60,000 nucleotides of DNA from Prorocentrum cordatum (taxonomy: Eukaryota; Sar; Dinophyceae; Prorocentrales; Prorocentraceae). The stretch covers positions 1-60,000 of the forward strand of contig CAUYUJ010015750.1 of assembly GCA_963575745.1 (NCBI GenBank), given 5' to 3'. The translations under genes were made by a program, and so were the position numbers. Positions 1 to 10,259 of this stretch are shown piece after piece; positions within the stretch are counted from its first letter, which is position 1; every line of letters begins with the position of its first letter. The notes under the pieces were generated by a model that had not been told where the DNA came from, did not search any database, and saw only the letters and a program-made list of their open reading frames with translations.

Positions 1-122
1 GCGCGCGGAGCGCGCCAGGGGCGGCGCCAGAGGCGCCGCCGGGGGGTCCCAGCGCGGATCCAAGGAATTCGCGCGGAGCGCCAAAAGTTTATGCTGATGT
101 GTTTTTTCCTTCTTCGCATAGC
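1..122. repeat. Foldback family FB3, copy a (cut by window edge)
   Basis: Right half of an imperfect palindrome. It ends in GCGGAGCGCCAAAAGTTTATG followed by a T-rich stretch, the same end as FB3 copies at 3815, 4762, 33440, 42310 and 53423. The left arm lies outside the window. No protein is encoded; the open frames through these copies are by-products of GC-rich sequence. Confidence 0.7.
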
Positions 123-150
123 CCACCCTGGAATCTCATGGTAATCTCCC

Positions 151-320
151 TTGAAGGGGCCCTAAGACACACAATGAAATACACAGAAATAACAGGTTTC
201 CCCATACTTCCCTACATGTTCTGGGTTTCTGTCTTCCTCCCCACTTCCAATATTTTCCCATATTTTCCCGGGGAATCGAAGATTAATTGTGTCTGTGTGG
301 TTTCTTCCCTCCTGAAACCT
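151..320 (+). repeat. AT-rich dispersed element (family AT13), copy 1
   Basis: AT-rich segment starting TTGAAGGGGCCCTAAGACAC and ending in CTTCCCTCCTGAAACC. It recurs in reverse orientation at about 38533-38690 and, diverged, at about 49040-49200. Internal ATTTTCCCATATTTTC is shared with the 38.6-kb copy. The ends carry short ACACACAAT / ATTGTGTCTG inverted repeats. Confidence 0.6.
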
Positions 321-443
321 CCCTGTCCCTCTGCCACCACCGCGCCGATCCCAAGGACCCTCGCCGGGCCCTGGGACCATCCAGAAGCGATCCATATAGG
401 AGGAACGAGCCGGTCCCAGGGGATGGGTCATATAGGTCTCCAT

Positions 444-630
444 CGGGAGCGGCCAAGAGGGGGGGGGTCCAAGAGGGGGGGTGCAAATCATGGCCATGTG
501 CGCGGCCCAGCAGGGGGGCCCAGGGACGCAATGAAATACGGAGGGGCGCCATGAGATCTGGGGAGACAGCATGGCCCACGCCGTGATATCCAACTCCCCC
601 TAGTCATCACCCCCCTCTTTCCCGCCCCCG
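444..630. mobile_element. MITE-1, copy 1 (187 bp)
   Basis: Outer terminal inverted repeats CGGGAGCGG (444-452) and CCGCCCCCG (622-630, one mismatch), and inner ones AAGAGGGGGG / CACCCCCCTCTT. Three further copies are at 2276, 33578 and 49333. The shared interior includes GGCGCCATGAGATCTG and CTAGTCATCACC. It encodes nothing and needs a transposase in trans, if it still moves. Confidence 0.7.
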
Positions 631-655
631 ACTCCAGGGGGTTCCGCTGTGAGTA

Positions 656-831
656 CAGTAGGGGCGTGGACCTAAGGAACCCTAAATAAGGAACGAGGCC
701 CCTTTTTTCCATAAGCTAACCTTCGATTTCCTGTCGACAACATAAGGGAAGCCTGAGGCAAGCCGTGAAACAATCAGGGGACACGGAGCCCCTCCCCAAC
801 GAAAAGGGTTCCTTCTTCAGGGCCCCGACTG
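656..831. mobile_element. Tc1/mariner-like MITE, copy 1 (176 bp)
   Basis: Begins CAGTAGGGGCG and ends CCCCGACTG, with inner arms AAGGAACCCT / AGGGTTCCTT. It is the same length as the copy at 54090-54265. A TA dinucleotide precedes it; the right flank is TC here, so the duplication has decayed. CAGT ends and TA target sites are typical of the Tc1/mariner superfamily; no transposase is encoded. Confidence 0.7.
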
Positions 832-978
832 TCACTCACGAGGCCGGGCGTGGTGACTCTTTCCTATCGCGGGGCGTTGCTCCCTTCGGCCGCCGGGGCC
901 CGCCATCGGGCCCATATAATTAGGACGACCACCAACGGCTCCGGGACGCACAACACGCCAAGGCGGGTTGTGCCCATC

Positions 979-1130
979 GGGGGCCACATGCGAACCCTGC
1001 CCCTACCCCCCACGATTTCCGAAGGGCGAGGGTGGGGTTCGGTTCGCTCGGGAGCTCCCGAGCGAAGTGAACCCCACCCTCCCCCTCGGAAATCGTGGGG
1101 GGTAGGGGGCAGGGTTCGCCTGTGGCCCCC
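979..1130. repeat. Near-perfect foldback FB1, copy 1
   Basis: Palindromic element about 150 bp long, opening GGGGGCCACATGCGAACC and closing with its near complement, centred on CGGGAGCTCCCG. Two other copies lie at 2995 and 47988. The arms pair over about 65 bp. Confidence 0.85.
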
Positions 1131-1149
1131 CGGTCTGGCCTGACTGGGC

Positions 1150-1845
1150 TCAGCGGTGGGTTGCAACTGCCCAAACTGGCTCAGGAGGGTGAGATTCCTC
1201 CGCTGATAGGGCTCCGCCCACATCTGCTGGATCTGCACCGACCTCCTTAGGCCGGATCTCTACGTTGGCATCCACGGATGCCTGCCCCATCCCTGTCGCA
1301 CCCCCCGCGGTGATCCACGAAGGCGAAGTGGGCTCTGGGGCCGCGGATGAATGGTCAAGAAACACAAGGCGGGGGGGGGTCTTTTGGAAAGACGGGGGCC
1401 AAGCTTGGCAGCGCCGCGGAGGAGGCTCCCAGGTGGGCCTCGACTTCGGATCCGCCACATATTTTGGGCGATCCCGCCGTAAGTGGCGCAGGAATGTCCG
1501 CCGTGCTCCATGCTCCATTTGATGCTGGTTTTCTGGGCTGCTTTCCGTCGCTGCTGCCGTCATGCCTCTGCGGAGATATCCGCCCGACCTTTCTGAGGCG
1601 GGAATGTCCAGTAGGGGTGCAGTTCCGACACACTTATACTTCAGAGAATATACCAGCCAGCAGTACTGCTCCTTTGATGCAAGCACGGCGGTTCCGAAGC
1701 CAGGGCTCCTGGAGGCCCGGAGAGCGCTCCTGGGAAGCCACCCGACTCATCGGAAACCCCAGTGTTCTTCCCCTGAGACCCGACCACGCGAGCAAGTTGC
1801 AACATCGGGGAAACCGCAAGGTACGGATACCGCTAGCCCCCACAC
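1150..1845. other. Unassigned GC-rich stretch
   Basis: Open frames exist on both strands, for example minus 1150-1686, but none shows a domain or motif that I recognise, and GC-rich sequence gives such frames freely. No tandem repeat or inverted repeat stands out. Confidence 0.3.
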
Positions 1846-2275
1846 CTCTCCTGGGGTGCGCTCTGACCGGGATCTCGAAGCGAAGCCCGCGGTGGCGGCG
1901 AGGGCCTCCCAGGAGGCCCAAAAAGGGGAAAACGATACGGGTATGGGTAGGAGCAGCAGGAGGAGGGAAGGGGAAGCGAGGAAGGATGGAGCAAGGAGAG
2001 AAGGGACGAGGGAAGGATTGTTGGAGACAGGGGGTGGGGGGAGGGAGGAGGGAGGAGGGAGGGAGGAGGGAGGGAGGGGGAGGGGAAGGGGGAGGGCCTT
2101 TTGCTCCTCTGCAACGCAATGACGAAGCACGACGGGGAGCCCAGGCCCCAACCCTGCGGCATCCCTCGAGCCGCATCGCGCGGTGAGGGCCCCGGGGGCC
2201 CGGGGCAGCCGGGCGGAAGAGCGCCCAAGTGCGAAGAGCAATCGCGATCGCGCGGATGTCGGGGTCTTCGCGATT
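1846..2275. repeat. Dispersed repeat FB12, copy 1, split by a purine tract
   Basis: Shares GCATCCCTCGAGCCGCATCG, GTGAGGGCCCC and CAGCCGGGCGGAAG with 38990-39310, and the CGCGGTGGCGGCGAGGGCCT part also with 51540-51620. A GGGAGGA-rich tract (about 2030-2095) sits inside this copy but not in the 39-kb copy, so it expanded or inserted here. Confidence 0.55.
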
Positions 2276-2633
2276 CGGGAGCGGCCAAGAGGGGGGGGAA
2301 AACAAACCTCCCTCGCTTTTGACCACCCTCGCTTCCAGGGTACCAAACGGTGCCAAAATTGCGGCTGTACTGGTCAGGCCACTTGACGAGGAGGCGCGTG
2401 GTATGGTTTGGTTTGCCTGGAAGCGAAAGCGGGGGAGGTAATTCACGCTCTGAAGAGGGGGTGTCCAAGAGGGGGGTGCAACTCATGACCGGCGGCATGT
2501 GCGCGGCCCAGCGGGGGGGGGGCATGGGGCGTAATGTAATAAGACGAGGCGCCATGAAATCTGAGGAAAAATCATGGCCCGCGCCACGAAACTGACCCCG
2601 CCCTAGTCATCACCCCCCTCTTTTCCGCTCCCG
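2276..2633. mobile_element. MITE-1, copy 2, carrying a nested insertion
   Basis: Perfect 9-bp outer inverted repeats CGGGAGCGG (2276-2284) and CCGCTCCCG (2625-2633). The left end is split by an unrelated element at about 2296-2452. Removing that element restores the arrangement of copy 1. Confidence 0.75.
2296..2452. mobile_element. Nested element N2, copy A
   Basis: About 157 bp, flanked on both sides by AAGAGGGGG (2287-2295 and 2453-2461), a likely 9-bp target duplication of the MITE-1 end. A second copy without these flanks lies at 34375-34534. Inside, ACCTCCCTCGCTTT and CGCTTCCAGG pair with CCTGGAAGCGAAAGCGGGGGAGGT, leaving a 10-nt bulge. Confidence 0.65.
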
Positions 2634-2994
2634 AGCGATGACCAATTCCTGGGCCCCTCTTCACGGCAGGTTCGCGCGGCGTCGGCGCGCGCAGTAGCTG
2701 GTGACACCGCGTCGATCGTTCAACCTTGAACCCATCGCGGCCCCGATCGTTCAAGGGTAAATTCCGTCGGGCCGTGTGGTGTTACCGTGTCCCGCGGTGC
2801 TTCTGCGTCGCTCATCGTGCGGAATTCTGCCATGTGTTCGCAGACAGTCAATAACGCATCATAAGGATGCACGGTCAGGATGCACAGGCCTCGGAAGGCC
2901 GTGTCGAAGCTCTTTGGAGCAGGGCGCGGCCGACGAGAGTGGCCAAGGATGGGCCCAGGAGGCAAGGATGCCAGGGCACCCCTCGGAAAGCTTA

Positions 2995-3145
2995 GGGGGC
3001 CACATGCGAACCCTGCCCCTACCCCCCACGATTTCTGAGGGGGAGGGTGGGGTTCACTTCGCTCGGGAGCTCCCGCACGAAGTGAACCCCACCCTCCCCC
3101 TCAGAAATCGTGGGGGGTAGGGGGCAGGGTTCGCATGTGGCCCCC
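2995..3145. repeat. Near-perfect foldback FB1, copy 2
   Basis: 151 bp. The two arms match over about 67 bp except for one base of a C run. The centre is CTCGGGAGCTCCCG. It is the most symmetrical of the three FB1 copies, so either young or kept symmetrical by correction between arms. Confidence 0.9.
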
Positions 3146-3221
3146 TGAAGCTGCCCACCTTTACTGTGCGGGTTGACTGCACCTTCTCGGAGTGGGCAGA
3201 AGTCGATGACTCTCAGAGCCT

Positions 3222-3449
3222 TGGACGCCCGAGTTATCCGGGGTAACTCGGGTCCGGGGTAACTCGGGTTCGGATTCCCGAAAAACGACCCCGAGTTAGC
3301 CCTGACCCGAGTTACCCCCGATGCTTCGGGGCTCTGGACGCCCGAACTATCCGGGGTAACTCGGGTCCGGGGTAACTCGGGCTCGGATTCCCGAAAAACG
3401 AACCCGAGTTATAACCCTGACCCGAGTTACCCCCGATGCCTCGGGGCTC
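3222..3449. repeat. 113-bp tandem duplication with CCCGAGTTACCCC motifs
   Basis: Two direct units start at TGGACGCCCGA (3222 and 3335). Each carries several inverted copies of CCCGAGTTACCCC / GGGGTAACTCGGG, so single strands can fold extensively. Confidence 0.75.
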
Positions 3450-3654
3450 TCAGTGCCCGCGCTCATCTTCCCCTCCCTCTGCCCGCTGCGCTCACCTTGG
3501 CGCGCGCCGCCGGCTCCTGCTGCCCCTCCCGGAAGGCCTGCTGGATGGCGGCCAGGCCCTCGGCCTTGACCCGCTCCAGCTCGCAGGCGCTCGCCCGCCG
3601 GGCCACCTCCAGCTCGCGGGAGCTCGCCTGGGGAGAAGGAATACACCCTGCGAA

Positions 3655-3797
3655 ATGCTTAAGAAATCATGGGTTAAGAAATTCATAGTCTCAGATTTTG
3701 AATAAAAACCGAGAATTTCTATCAAAATCTTGGGATTTACACTGAAACGTTGAGAATAATCGAGACTCTGGCCGAAAACTTAGGTTTTCTTAAGCAT
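3655..3797. mobile_element. AT-rich MITE with ATGCTTAAGAAA ends
   Basis: 143 bp, AT-rich against GC-rich flanks. Terminal inverted repeats ATGCTTAAGAAA and TTTCTTAAGCAT. Its right end touches FB3 copy b. Only one copy is seen in the window. Confidence 0.6.
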
Positions 3798-3814
3798 CGC
3801 CTGGAGTGTAGGCG

Positions 3815-4004
3815 ATGGGAAAACGCCATGCCCACAGACTCGTGGCGCTCCGCGCGGCTTTCCTGGATCTGCGCTGGACCCCCCTCCCTCGCGCGCGGAG
3901 CGCGCCAGGGGCGGCGCCGGAGGCGCCGCCAGGGGGCCCCAGCGCGGATCCAAGCAATCCGCGCGGAGCGCCAAAAGTTTATGTTTACGGCGTGTTTTTC
4001 TCTT
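3815..4004. repeat. Foldback family FB3, copy b
   Basis: Imperfect palindrome. GTGGCGCTCCGCGCGG near the left pairs with CCGCGCGGAGCGCCAAAAG near the right, around a GGCGGCGCCGGAGGCGCCGCC core. Confidence 0.7.
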
Positions 4005-4397
4005 CGAAGGAAGCGCACCACCAGCACTCCGGGCAGCTTCACGGACCACCGCCGCCGACGCGGGGCCGTCAACCAAACGACTCAGGATGACAAGCCGGCC
4101 CTGGGGGAAGGGCCGGGACTTCCAGGGACCCCGCGCTGAAAAGTTCAGGACGTCGCCTGTCTGGGAACGCACCACCGCCACTCCGAGCAGCACCACGGGC
4201 CACCGCCGCCGAGAGTCCGTCGACGGGGCGCCGACACCCACTCTGGGCGCTGGCACGCCCGAGAGCGCCACACCCAGCACGCTGCGCGACGCGCGCAGGG
4301 GCGTGCCTCGCTGCCCGGGGGCGTCGGTCCTCCTCCGAGGGGTGCTCGGCGGCCACGGCCCACGCCTCTCTGCGGAAGCACCACCCGGAGGATGGAT
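4005..4397. other. Unassigned GC-rich stretch
   Basis: No motif, repeat family or convincing coding sequence was seen here. Frames open on both strands merge into the GGA tract that follows. Confidence 0.3.
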
Positions 4398-4464
4398 GGA
4401 GGAGGAGGAGGAGGAGGAGGAGGAGGAGGAGGAGGAGGAGGAGGAGGAGGAGGAGGAGGAGGAG
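4398..4464. repeat. (GGA)n microsatellite
   Basis: Nearly pure GGA repeat, purine on the + strand. The long Gly, Glu or Leu/Pro frames across it are artefacts. Confidence 0.95.
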
Positions 4465-4761
4465 GGGAGGGCCTCGCGCGCGGACCGTCAGGGCCGGGCT
4501 CCTCTCTTCTGAACCGCCCACGCCTCTCTTCTGAGGGTGACCCGGGGTGGTGGTGGCGGTGCATGTCGCTTCGGGCTCTCGCGGGGCATCGCGTACACCC
4601 GCATCCCGCACACCGGCGCATGCTGAAGCCCCCCCCCCAACGTGGTGGTGGTGGCGCGCTTCCCGCTCCCAATCGCCTGGCGGGCCTGCTCCAGCTCGGA
4701 GGCGGCGCTCGCCTGGACAAAAAGCCGATGGGGAGGGGGGGGCTGGCCGAGGGGGAGGGGG

Positions 4762-4970
4762 CTCGAAGAGCAGCAGTGGTTGCACTTCCAGGACCCACGA
4801 ACAGCCAGAGGTCCGCGCGGATCTCTTGGATCTGCGTTGGGCCCTCCTGGCGGCGCCTCCAGCACAGCTCCTGGCGCACTCCGCGCGCCAGGAACGGGCT
4901 CCAGCGCCGACCCAAGAGATCCACACGGACCTCCGAGAGTTCATGCTTGTGTATGTGCTTCTTCCTCGAG
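4762..4970. repeat. Foldback family FB3, copy c
   Basis: About 209 bp. Ends CTCGAAGAG and CTTCCTCGAG; the inner arms GAGGTCCGCGCGGATC and ATCCACACGGACCTC pair around a GGCGGCGCCTCC core. The long minus-strand frame through it has no recognisable domain. Confidence 0.65.
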
Positions 4971-4988
4971 ACGCGCCGGCGTGGAGTT

Positions 4989-5143
4989 AAGTCGGGCATG
5001 TCCCCCTAGAGGCCGATTTTCGACGAAAAATTAGAAATACTCAAAAATACTCCCAAATTGTCAAAACAAACTAGAGAAGTGGTCCCTAAATCATTTTTGA
5101 ACTATTTTTGAATATTCCTCCTGTAGAGGGACAGGCCCGACTT
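4989..5143. mobile_element. AT-rich MITE-10, full copy (155 bp)
   Basis: Terminal inverted repeats AAGTCGGGCATGTCCCCCTA and TAGAGGGACAGGCCCGACTT (two mismatches over 20 bp). The interior is AT-rich with ATACTCAAAAATACTC. Partial relatives lie at 34625-34768 (right end kept) and 42958-43035 (left end kept). Confidence 0.7.
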
Positions 5144-5263
5144 CAACCTGGAGTCGACGATGCACCGCCGATGGATCGGCGATGAGCTCCCAATGGCAGC
5201 AGCGCGCGCTCGGGCGCAGAATGGAGGACTCGAGAGCCGAGCGATTGGGGGCCAGTGTCCCAT

Positions 5264-5389
5264 CACCACCACCATAAGTTGGAGGGGGAGGGGGTCCTCC
5301 TCCTCCTTCTCCTCCTCCTTGTCCTCCTCCTGCTCCTCTTCCTCCTCCTCCTCCTCCTCCTCCTCCTCCTCCAACTTATGGTGGTGGTG
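5264..5389. repeat. Pyrimidine microsatellite enclosed by a perfect 22-bp inverted repeat
   Basis: Arms 5264-5285 and 5368-5389 are exact complements containing ACCATAAGTTGGAGG and its inverse. A TCC tract of about 75 bp lies between them. The repeat is therefore the loop of a hairpin or an expanded centre of a foldback. Confidence 0.8.
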
Positions 5390-5399
5390 CTGGAAAACA

Positions 5400-6720
5400 G
5401 GCCCATCAATTTGGGGCCAATGAAGCCATCCCAGCCTGGCGCTCAAGAGCGGAGGCTGGAGAAGGCACCTGAGCTCCGATATTGCGAGCGAGGTCCAGCA
5501 TTGCGAAACATCGCGACGGACCATCTTCTCTGGCACTCTTCGTGCTGGTCCTGGGGCCCGAACCTGGTCGAAAACGCTCGACATGAATCCGGTTGTAAGG
5601 TCCGGGTTTCCGAAGAGCCGCCCCCGCCTCCCCCCACTTTCGGCGCCCCCGGCCCACCTGGCGACTGATCTCGCCCGCTTCATCGCTGCCGGTCGCCTCC
5701 GCCGCCGCCATCTGCGCGAGCGCCTCGGCCGGGTCCGCCCCGTACGCCAGATGCAGAAGCCCATCCTCCCCCAGGTGCCTCTCGAAGACTGCCGAGACGG
5801 ACTCCTCGGCGAGCTATCCAAGTTAGCGGGGGGCGGAGGAGCTTTAGGAGGCAACTCCTGGAAGGTCTCCGTAAGAACGACGAAGGGCTATGAATCCCGA
5901 TTAGCGGGCCACGGACCCCGATTGGCCCAGGTTGAGCAGGATTGAGCGGGAGCCCGATTGGCCCAATACTACGCCAGATGAAGCGGAATTGAGCGGGCTT
6001 CGCCAATATTGGACAGCATTATGCCGGTTGAGGCCAGTTTTCGTCCGCGGAGATGCGGTCGGGAACGCTGTCTCATCGTGACGCCGCGGCGGCCCGACGA
6101 CACGCGCTGCCTTGCAAGCGGATAGCATGTCGCGCCGCTCCGCGGGGCGAGAGGCTGAGGAAAGCACGGGACGTCGACGCTCGAGGACTGGTGCGTGGAT
6201 GGCGTGTCGCACCGCAGCACGGTGGGCCAGAACCCGAGGCGGGACACGCCATCCAAAAGTTCATCACCGTATGCAAGGGCGCCTGACATCGCGCTTCGCG
6301 CTGCGCGAAGCGCGAATCACTTCGCGCCCTGGCGCCCCCCCCCCCCAGAGAGAAGAGGAGGCCGAGGAAAAATCGGAGCCGAACCGCGAAGCGCGAATCC
6401 TTTCGCGCCATCGGGGGCGCCCTTGGTGCACCAGCGCCAGCGCCAATGCCGAAGTGCACCTCCCAGGAGCTGCACCCCAAGCCGCTGCGGTGCGGCGCCG
6501 GCCGGCTGGCGAGCCGCGGGACGCGCGAGCGCTCGGCATGCTGTCACGCGCGCACACCGCGCTCGAGCTGGAAGCCGTGTCGGGATCACACCGGCGATCG
6601 GCCCAGAGAGTGCCCTTTCGTGTCCGTGCTGTGTCCGTGGCCCCTCGCGCTGTCTTCCATCCGCCTCCGCGCCCAGACCGAGTCGAGGCGGAAACGACCC
6701 ACGAAATCGCCCGAGCGCCG
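5400..6720. other. Unassigned stretch with short inverted motifs
   Basis: No gene was recognised. There is a GCGAAGCGCGAATC motif repeated near 6300 and 6395, and a 10-bp stem ATGGCGTGTC / GACACGCCAT around 6199-6252. Part of 6110-6260 (TGCAAGCGGATAGC and CAAAAGTTC) recurs at 37796-37893. Confidence 0.35.
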
Positions 6721-6727
6721 TTTATGA

Positions 6728-6898
6728 CTACCTACCAGACCACCCCAACCCAACCCGAAGGCACGAATTTGACCCGAATTTCGGGTTTGGGGGGGTACGG
6801 GGACCATGTGTTTGTTCGACGTTCCCCGATCCCCCCCCACTGGAAATGGAGGGCAAATTGAGGCCTTCGGGTCGGGTTGGGGTGGTTTGGTGGGTGGT
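6728..6898. repeat. Foldback with 45-bp arms
   Basis: The left arm, with GACCACCCCAACCCAACCCG, and the right arm (6854-6898) are complementary at about 39 of 45 positions around an 81-nt spacer containing TTTGGGGGGGTACGGGG. Only this copy was seen. Confidence 0.7.
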
Positions 6899-7055
6899 GA
6901 CGTTTAGGGCGACCCCTTTTGTCTCGCTCCTTTTCGCAACCAGCCTCGCGCGAAACCGATCCCGCCTCGGCGCACTCGGCCGTCCCCTCTTGTGCGCGGC
7001 GGCGCGGCTCTCCGACCCCCTCTCCCCTGTCCCCGCCCCCCTCGCTCAATGCAGC

Positions 7056-7511
7056 AGGCGCGCGTCCTCCTCCTCCTCCTCCTCCTCCTCCTCCCCCCTC
7101 TACCCCCTCCCCCCCTCCTCCCCCTCCTCCTCCTCCTCCCCCTCCTCCTCCTCCTCCTCCTCCCTCCCCTCCTCCTCCTCCTCCTCCTCCTCCTCTCCTC
7201 TCCTCCTCCCCCTCCCCCTCCACCCCTCCCCCTCCCCCCTCCCCCTCCCTCCTCCCCCCTCCCCCCCTCCCCCTCCCCCTCCCCCCCTCCCCCTCCCCCA
7301 CCTCCCCTCCCCCCCCTCCCCCCTCCCCCCCCTCCCCCCTCCCCCCCTCCCCTCCCCCTCCCCCTCCCCCCTCCCCCTCCCCCTCCTCCTCCTCCTCCTC
7401 CTTCTCCTCCTCCTCCTCTCCTCCTCCTCCTCCTCTCCTCCTCCTCCTCTCCTCCTCCTCTCCTCCTCCTCCTCCTCCTCCTCTCCTCCTCCTCCTCCTC
7501 CTCCTCCTCAT
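7056..7511. repeat. Long pyrimidine tract (CTC/CCCCTCC)n
   Basis: About 450 bp almost purely pyrimidine on the + strand, mixing CTC triplets with CCCCTCC. Such a mirror-symmetric tract is a candidate for triplex (H-DNA) formation. Long frames through it are artefacts. Confidence 0.95.
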
Positions 7512-7653
7512 GACGCTGGACGAGGAGCGAGATCCCGACGCCCCGTGCCCCAGGAGCCCCTCCTTTGCGGCGCACTCCGCCGCCGCTCCACCGCACCTAG
7601 CTCGAGGAGCGCCATCCTCTGCGGCCCCCTCCCCCCGCGGCGGCCACCACGGG

Positions 7654-7737
7654 ACGGAGGAGGAGGAGGGGGAGGAGGAGGAGGAGGAGGAGGAGGAGGA
7701 GGAGGAGGAGGAGGAGGAGGAGGAGGAGGAGGAGGAG
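7654..7737. repeat. (GGA)n microsatellite
   Basis: Purine tract on the + strand, about 140 bp after the long pyrimidine tract, so the two are complementary in the intrastrand sense. Confidence 0.95.
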
Positions 7738-8224
7738 AGCAGCCCAGCCGGCGCGCAGCAGCGCCCCCCCCCCGCACGGGCGGCACCGCGCCACGGCCGT
7801 CTTGCTGCGACGAGACACGCTGGACAAGGACAAGGAACGAGGAGGCTCCTCATGGCCACGGCGAGCCACGGCCGCGAAGAGGCTCCCCGACCCGGATCCC
7901 GGGAACGGCCCGACAGCCATAGCTCCTCCCGAGCCCAACGCGGTGTGCACTTCAGCGGCTGGGCTGTCTGGGTCCGTTGGGCCGTGGACCCGGGATCTGG
8001 GCTGGGCCGACACCCCGCCAGCCCTTCCGGCGCGGGCGGTTTGGGCGCACCAGCTCTTCCAAGCACTGCATCTGTGCCCCATCTGGCAGCTGTCGTGAGC
8101 CTGGAGAGAAGGTGCCGCGACGGGCTCAGAGCACGCACGGTGGCCCCGGACTGCGTCAGAGCCCCTCCTGAGCCAGCAGGGGCCCCTGCTGCAGCGTCTT
8201 GACCTTAAGAGGCCCTGGAAACAA

Positions 8225-8440
8225 CAACAGGGCCGTTTTTCTACGGGTTCCGTTTCGCCGTTTGTTTGCCGGCTCCGACGCCGTTTTTTACCGGTTCCGT
8301 CGCCGTTCTTTTACGGGTTCCTGCTCCGGTTCCAATCCTGGAACCGTTTCTGTTGCCGTTTCCGGTCGCCGTTTTTTTGCCGTTTCCATTTGCAAGGGAC
8401 ACTTTTTCGGAAACGGTGAAAACTACGGCCCTGCCATTTC
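8225..8440. repeat. Degenerate minisatellite with GCCGTTTTT / GGTTCC core
   Basis: Repeated GCCGTTT, ACGGGTTCC and CCGGTTCC words in irregular 18-30-bp units. Confidence 0.6.
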
Positions 8441-8622
8441 CGGGGCCCACCAAGGTCTGGACCGCATACGGGGCGGGTGCGGAAGGCACATCGGGACGTC
8501 GGACGCCCGCGGGGGCGGCAGGTCGCCGCCGTCGCCAGACTTACGCCGCGCTCCCGTTCCCCCACGCGCGCCCGAGGCGCGGCGGCAGACGCGGCGCCGA
8601 CTGGAAGAGCGGGTCGGCCGAT

Positions 8623-8740
8623 GCAGGAGGAGGAGGAGGAGGAGGAGGGGGAGGAGGAGGAGGAGGAGGAGGAGGAGGAGGAGGAGGAGGAGGAGGAGGA
8701 GGAGGAGGAGGAGGAGGAGGAGGAGGAGTGGGAGGAGGAG
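8623..8740. repeat. (GGA)n microsatellite
   Basis: Nearly uninterrupted purine triplets on the + strand. Confidence 0.95.
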
Positions 8741-8962
8741 GGAGAGGATCGGGTGCTGCCAGAATTGCCCCTGGCAAGGGGTGCCCCCAGGAGTTCCAAG
8801 GAGGCCTCGAAGGCCTCGAGAGCACCCCTCGCGAGGCCCAGGGGGCCTGAGGCTCCAAAATGGAGCGAACAGCTGGGGGCACCCTCTGGGACAGGGGCAC
8901 CTCCAGCAACCCCCGAAAGGAGGGTACGAGGAGGGAAGAGGGAGGAGGAGAACGAGGAGAAC

Positions 8963-9148
8963 GACGAACGAGCAACACACACCCATACCCACAAGGGGGA
9001 ATGTTGGGAGGAGGACTGGCTATGGGTATGGGTGCGGGTTGTCGGATCCTGGGGGGTGCTTCCTTTCGACTGGGGACCCCCATCCGACAACACGCACCCA
9101 TAGCCCCCTCCGTCCCACCTATGGGTATGGGTGCGTGTTGTTCGTTCG
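8963..9148. repeat. Four alternating inverted copies of a 25-30-bp motif
   Basis: Inverse, forward, inverse, forward copies of TATGGGTGCGTGTTGT-like sequence. Forward copies are at about 9020-9048 and 9118-9147; inverse copies at about 8963-8992 and 9078-9104. The inner pair also shares TTGTCGGAT / ATCCGACAA. Two hairpins or one large one can form. Confidence 0.65.
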
Positions 9149-9149
9149 T

Positions 9150-10140
9150 CAGAGAAGGGATGAGGAGGAGGAGGGGGAGGGGGAGGAGGCGGGCTCCGAC
9201 GTCGGAAATCCGGCAGTCGCTGCCGGGGGGCAGTGAACGTGGGGTGGAACAACGCGCACCTTGGGCCCGCTGTGGCAGCTCGGATCCCCCCTCGTGCACT
9301 GACTCCCCCCCCCCCCCCATTGCCGTCCGTCGCGGGGAGCGGCCCCTCAGAGGGAGGTCGGGGCGCGGGGCCCCCGCGGCGAGTCCTCGGGAGACAGCTG
9401 CACACCGTCGGCGTAGAGGCTGATCCCGTCCCACTCGTCGGCGGGCATGCCAGGGGGGCTGAGGCGCTGGCGCCGTCGTCGACTTGTCACCCTAAACGGC
9501 CAGGGAGCGGGGAGTGCAGGAGCAGCCAAACTCACTCTCCCCAGGCAGGCACGAGCAAGACTGGCACACATCCGCCACCTGCCGAGATCCCGGAACATCG
9601 GCTGCCCAGGCGGTAGACATGATAGCTCCCAATCTAGGACGATCCTCGGGGACGACCTCCCGAGTGAATCCAGGGATCCCGTCAGCCTTGTTTTGCCTGC
9701 CTCCCCTGGGCAGCCCTGTGCGGCTGCCTGCTGCTAGGAGGGGCCCGTCCGAGAGGACCTTCTTGCATCTGGCCCGGGCTTGACGCGCCCAGGCGAAAAT
9801 CTCGTCCAACTCGTGTCTGCCGGGTCTTGAGGCAAAGGGGCGGGCGCAGGGAACGAGCGCGCAAGGGATGACCCCGCGTCGGCACACAAGATTCGGAGGA
9901 GGAGGAGGAGGACGACGACGACTCGAGCACAGAGGGAGGAAAGAACGACGAGGCGACAGGGGAGGGAAACGCACGGCACCTGTTGGAACCGGACCCCCCC
10001 CCTCCCTTCCTCTCCTCTCTCCTCGGGCCGGCGCCTGCCTCGGCGGGCGGCTGGCGGCGGCGGCGGGGCCGACGATTTCCTTTTCTGGGTTGGCGCCTTG
10101 CCTGCACCGGCGGGCGGCGGCGGCGGCGGGGAGCGTCGAC
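9150..10140. other. Unassigned GC-rich stretch
   Basis: No tandem repeat beyond short GGA runs, and no coding sequence that I can support. Confidence 0.3.
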
Positions 10141-10147
10141 GAGGACG

Positions 10148-10227
10148 ACGGTGGCGGTGGTGGTGGTGCTGGGTTGTGGTGGTGGTGGTGGTGGTGGCGG
10201 TGGTGGTGGCTGTGGTGGTGGTGGTGG

Positions 10228-10259
<32 letters not shown>

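Noticed and set aside
6195-7922. Very long open frames across CTC/GGA tracts (also 43049-44071, 9734-11437, 44091-45752 and others)
   Set aside because: Their length comes from triplet-period microsatellites; the translations are homopolymers on both strands.
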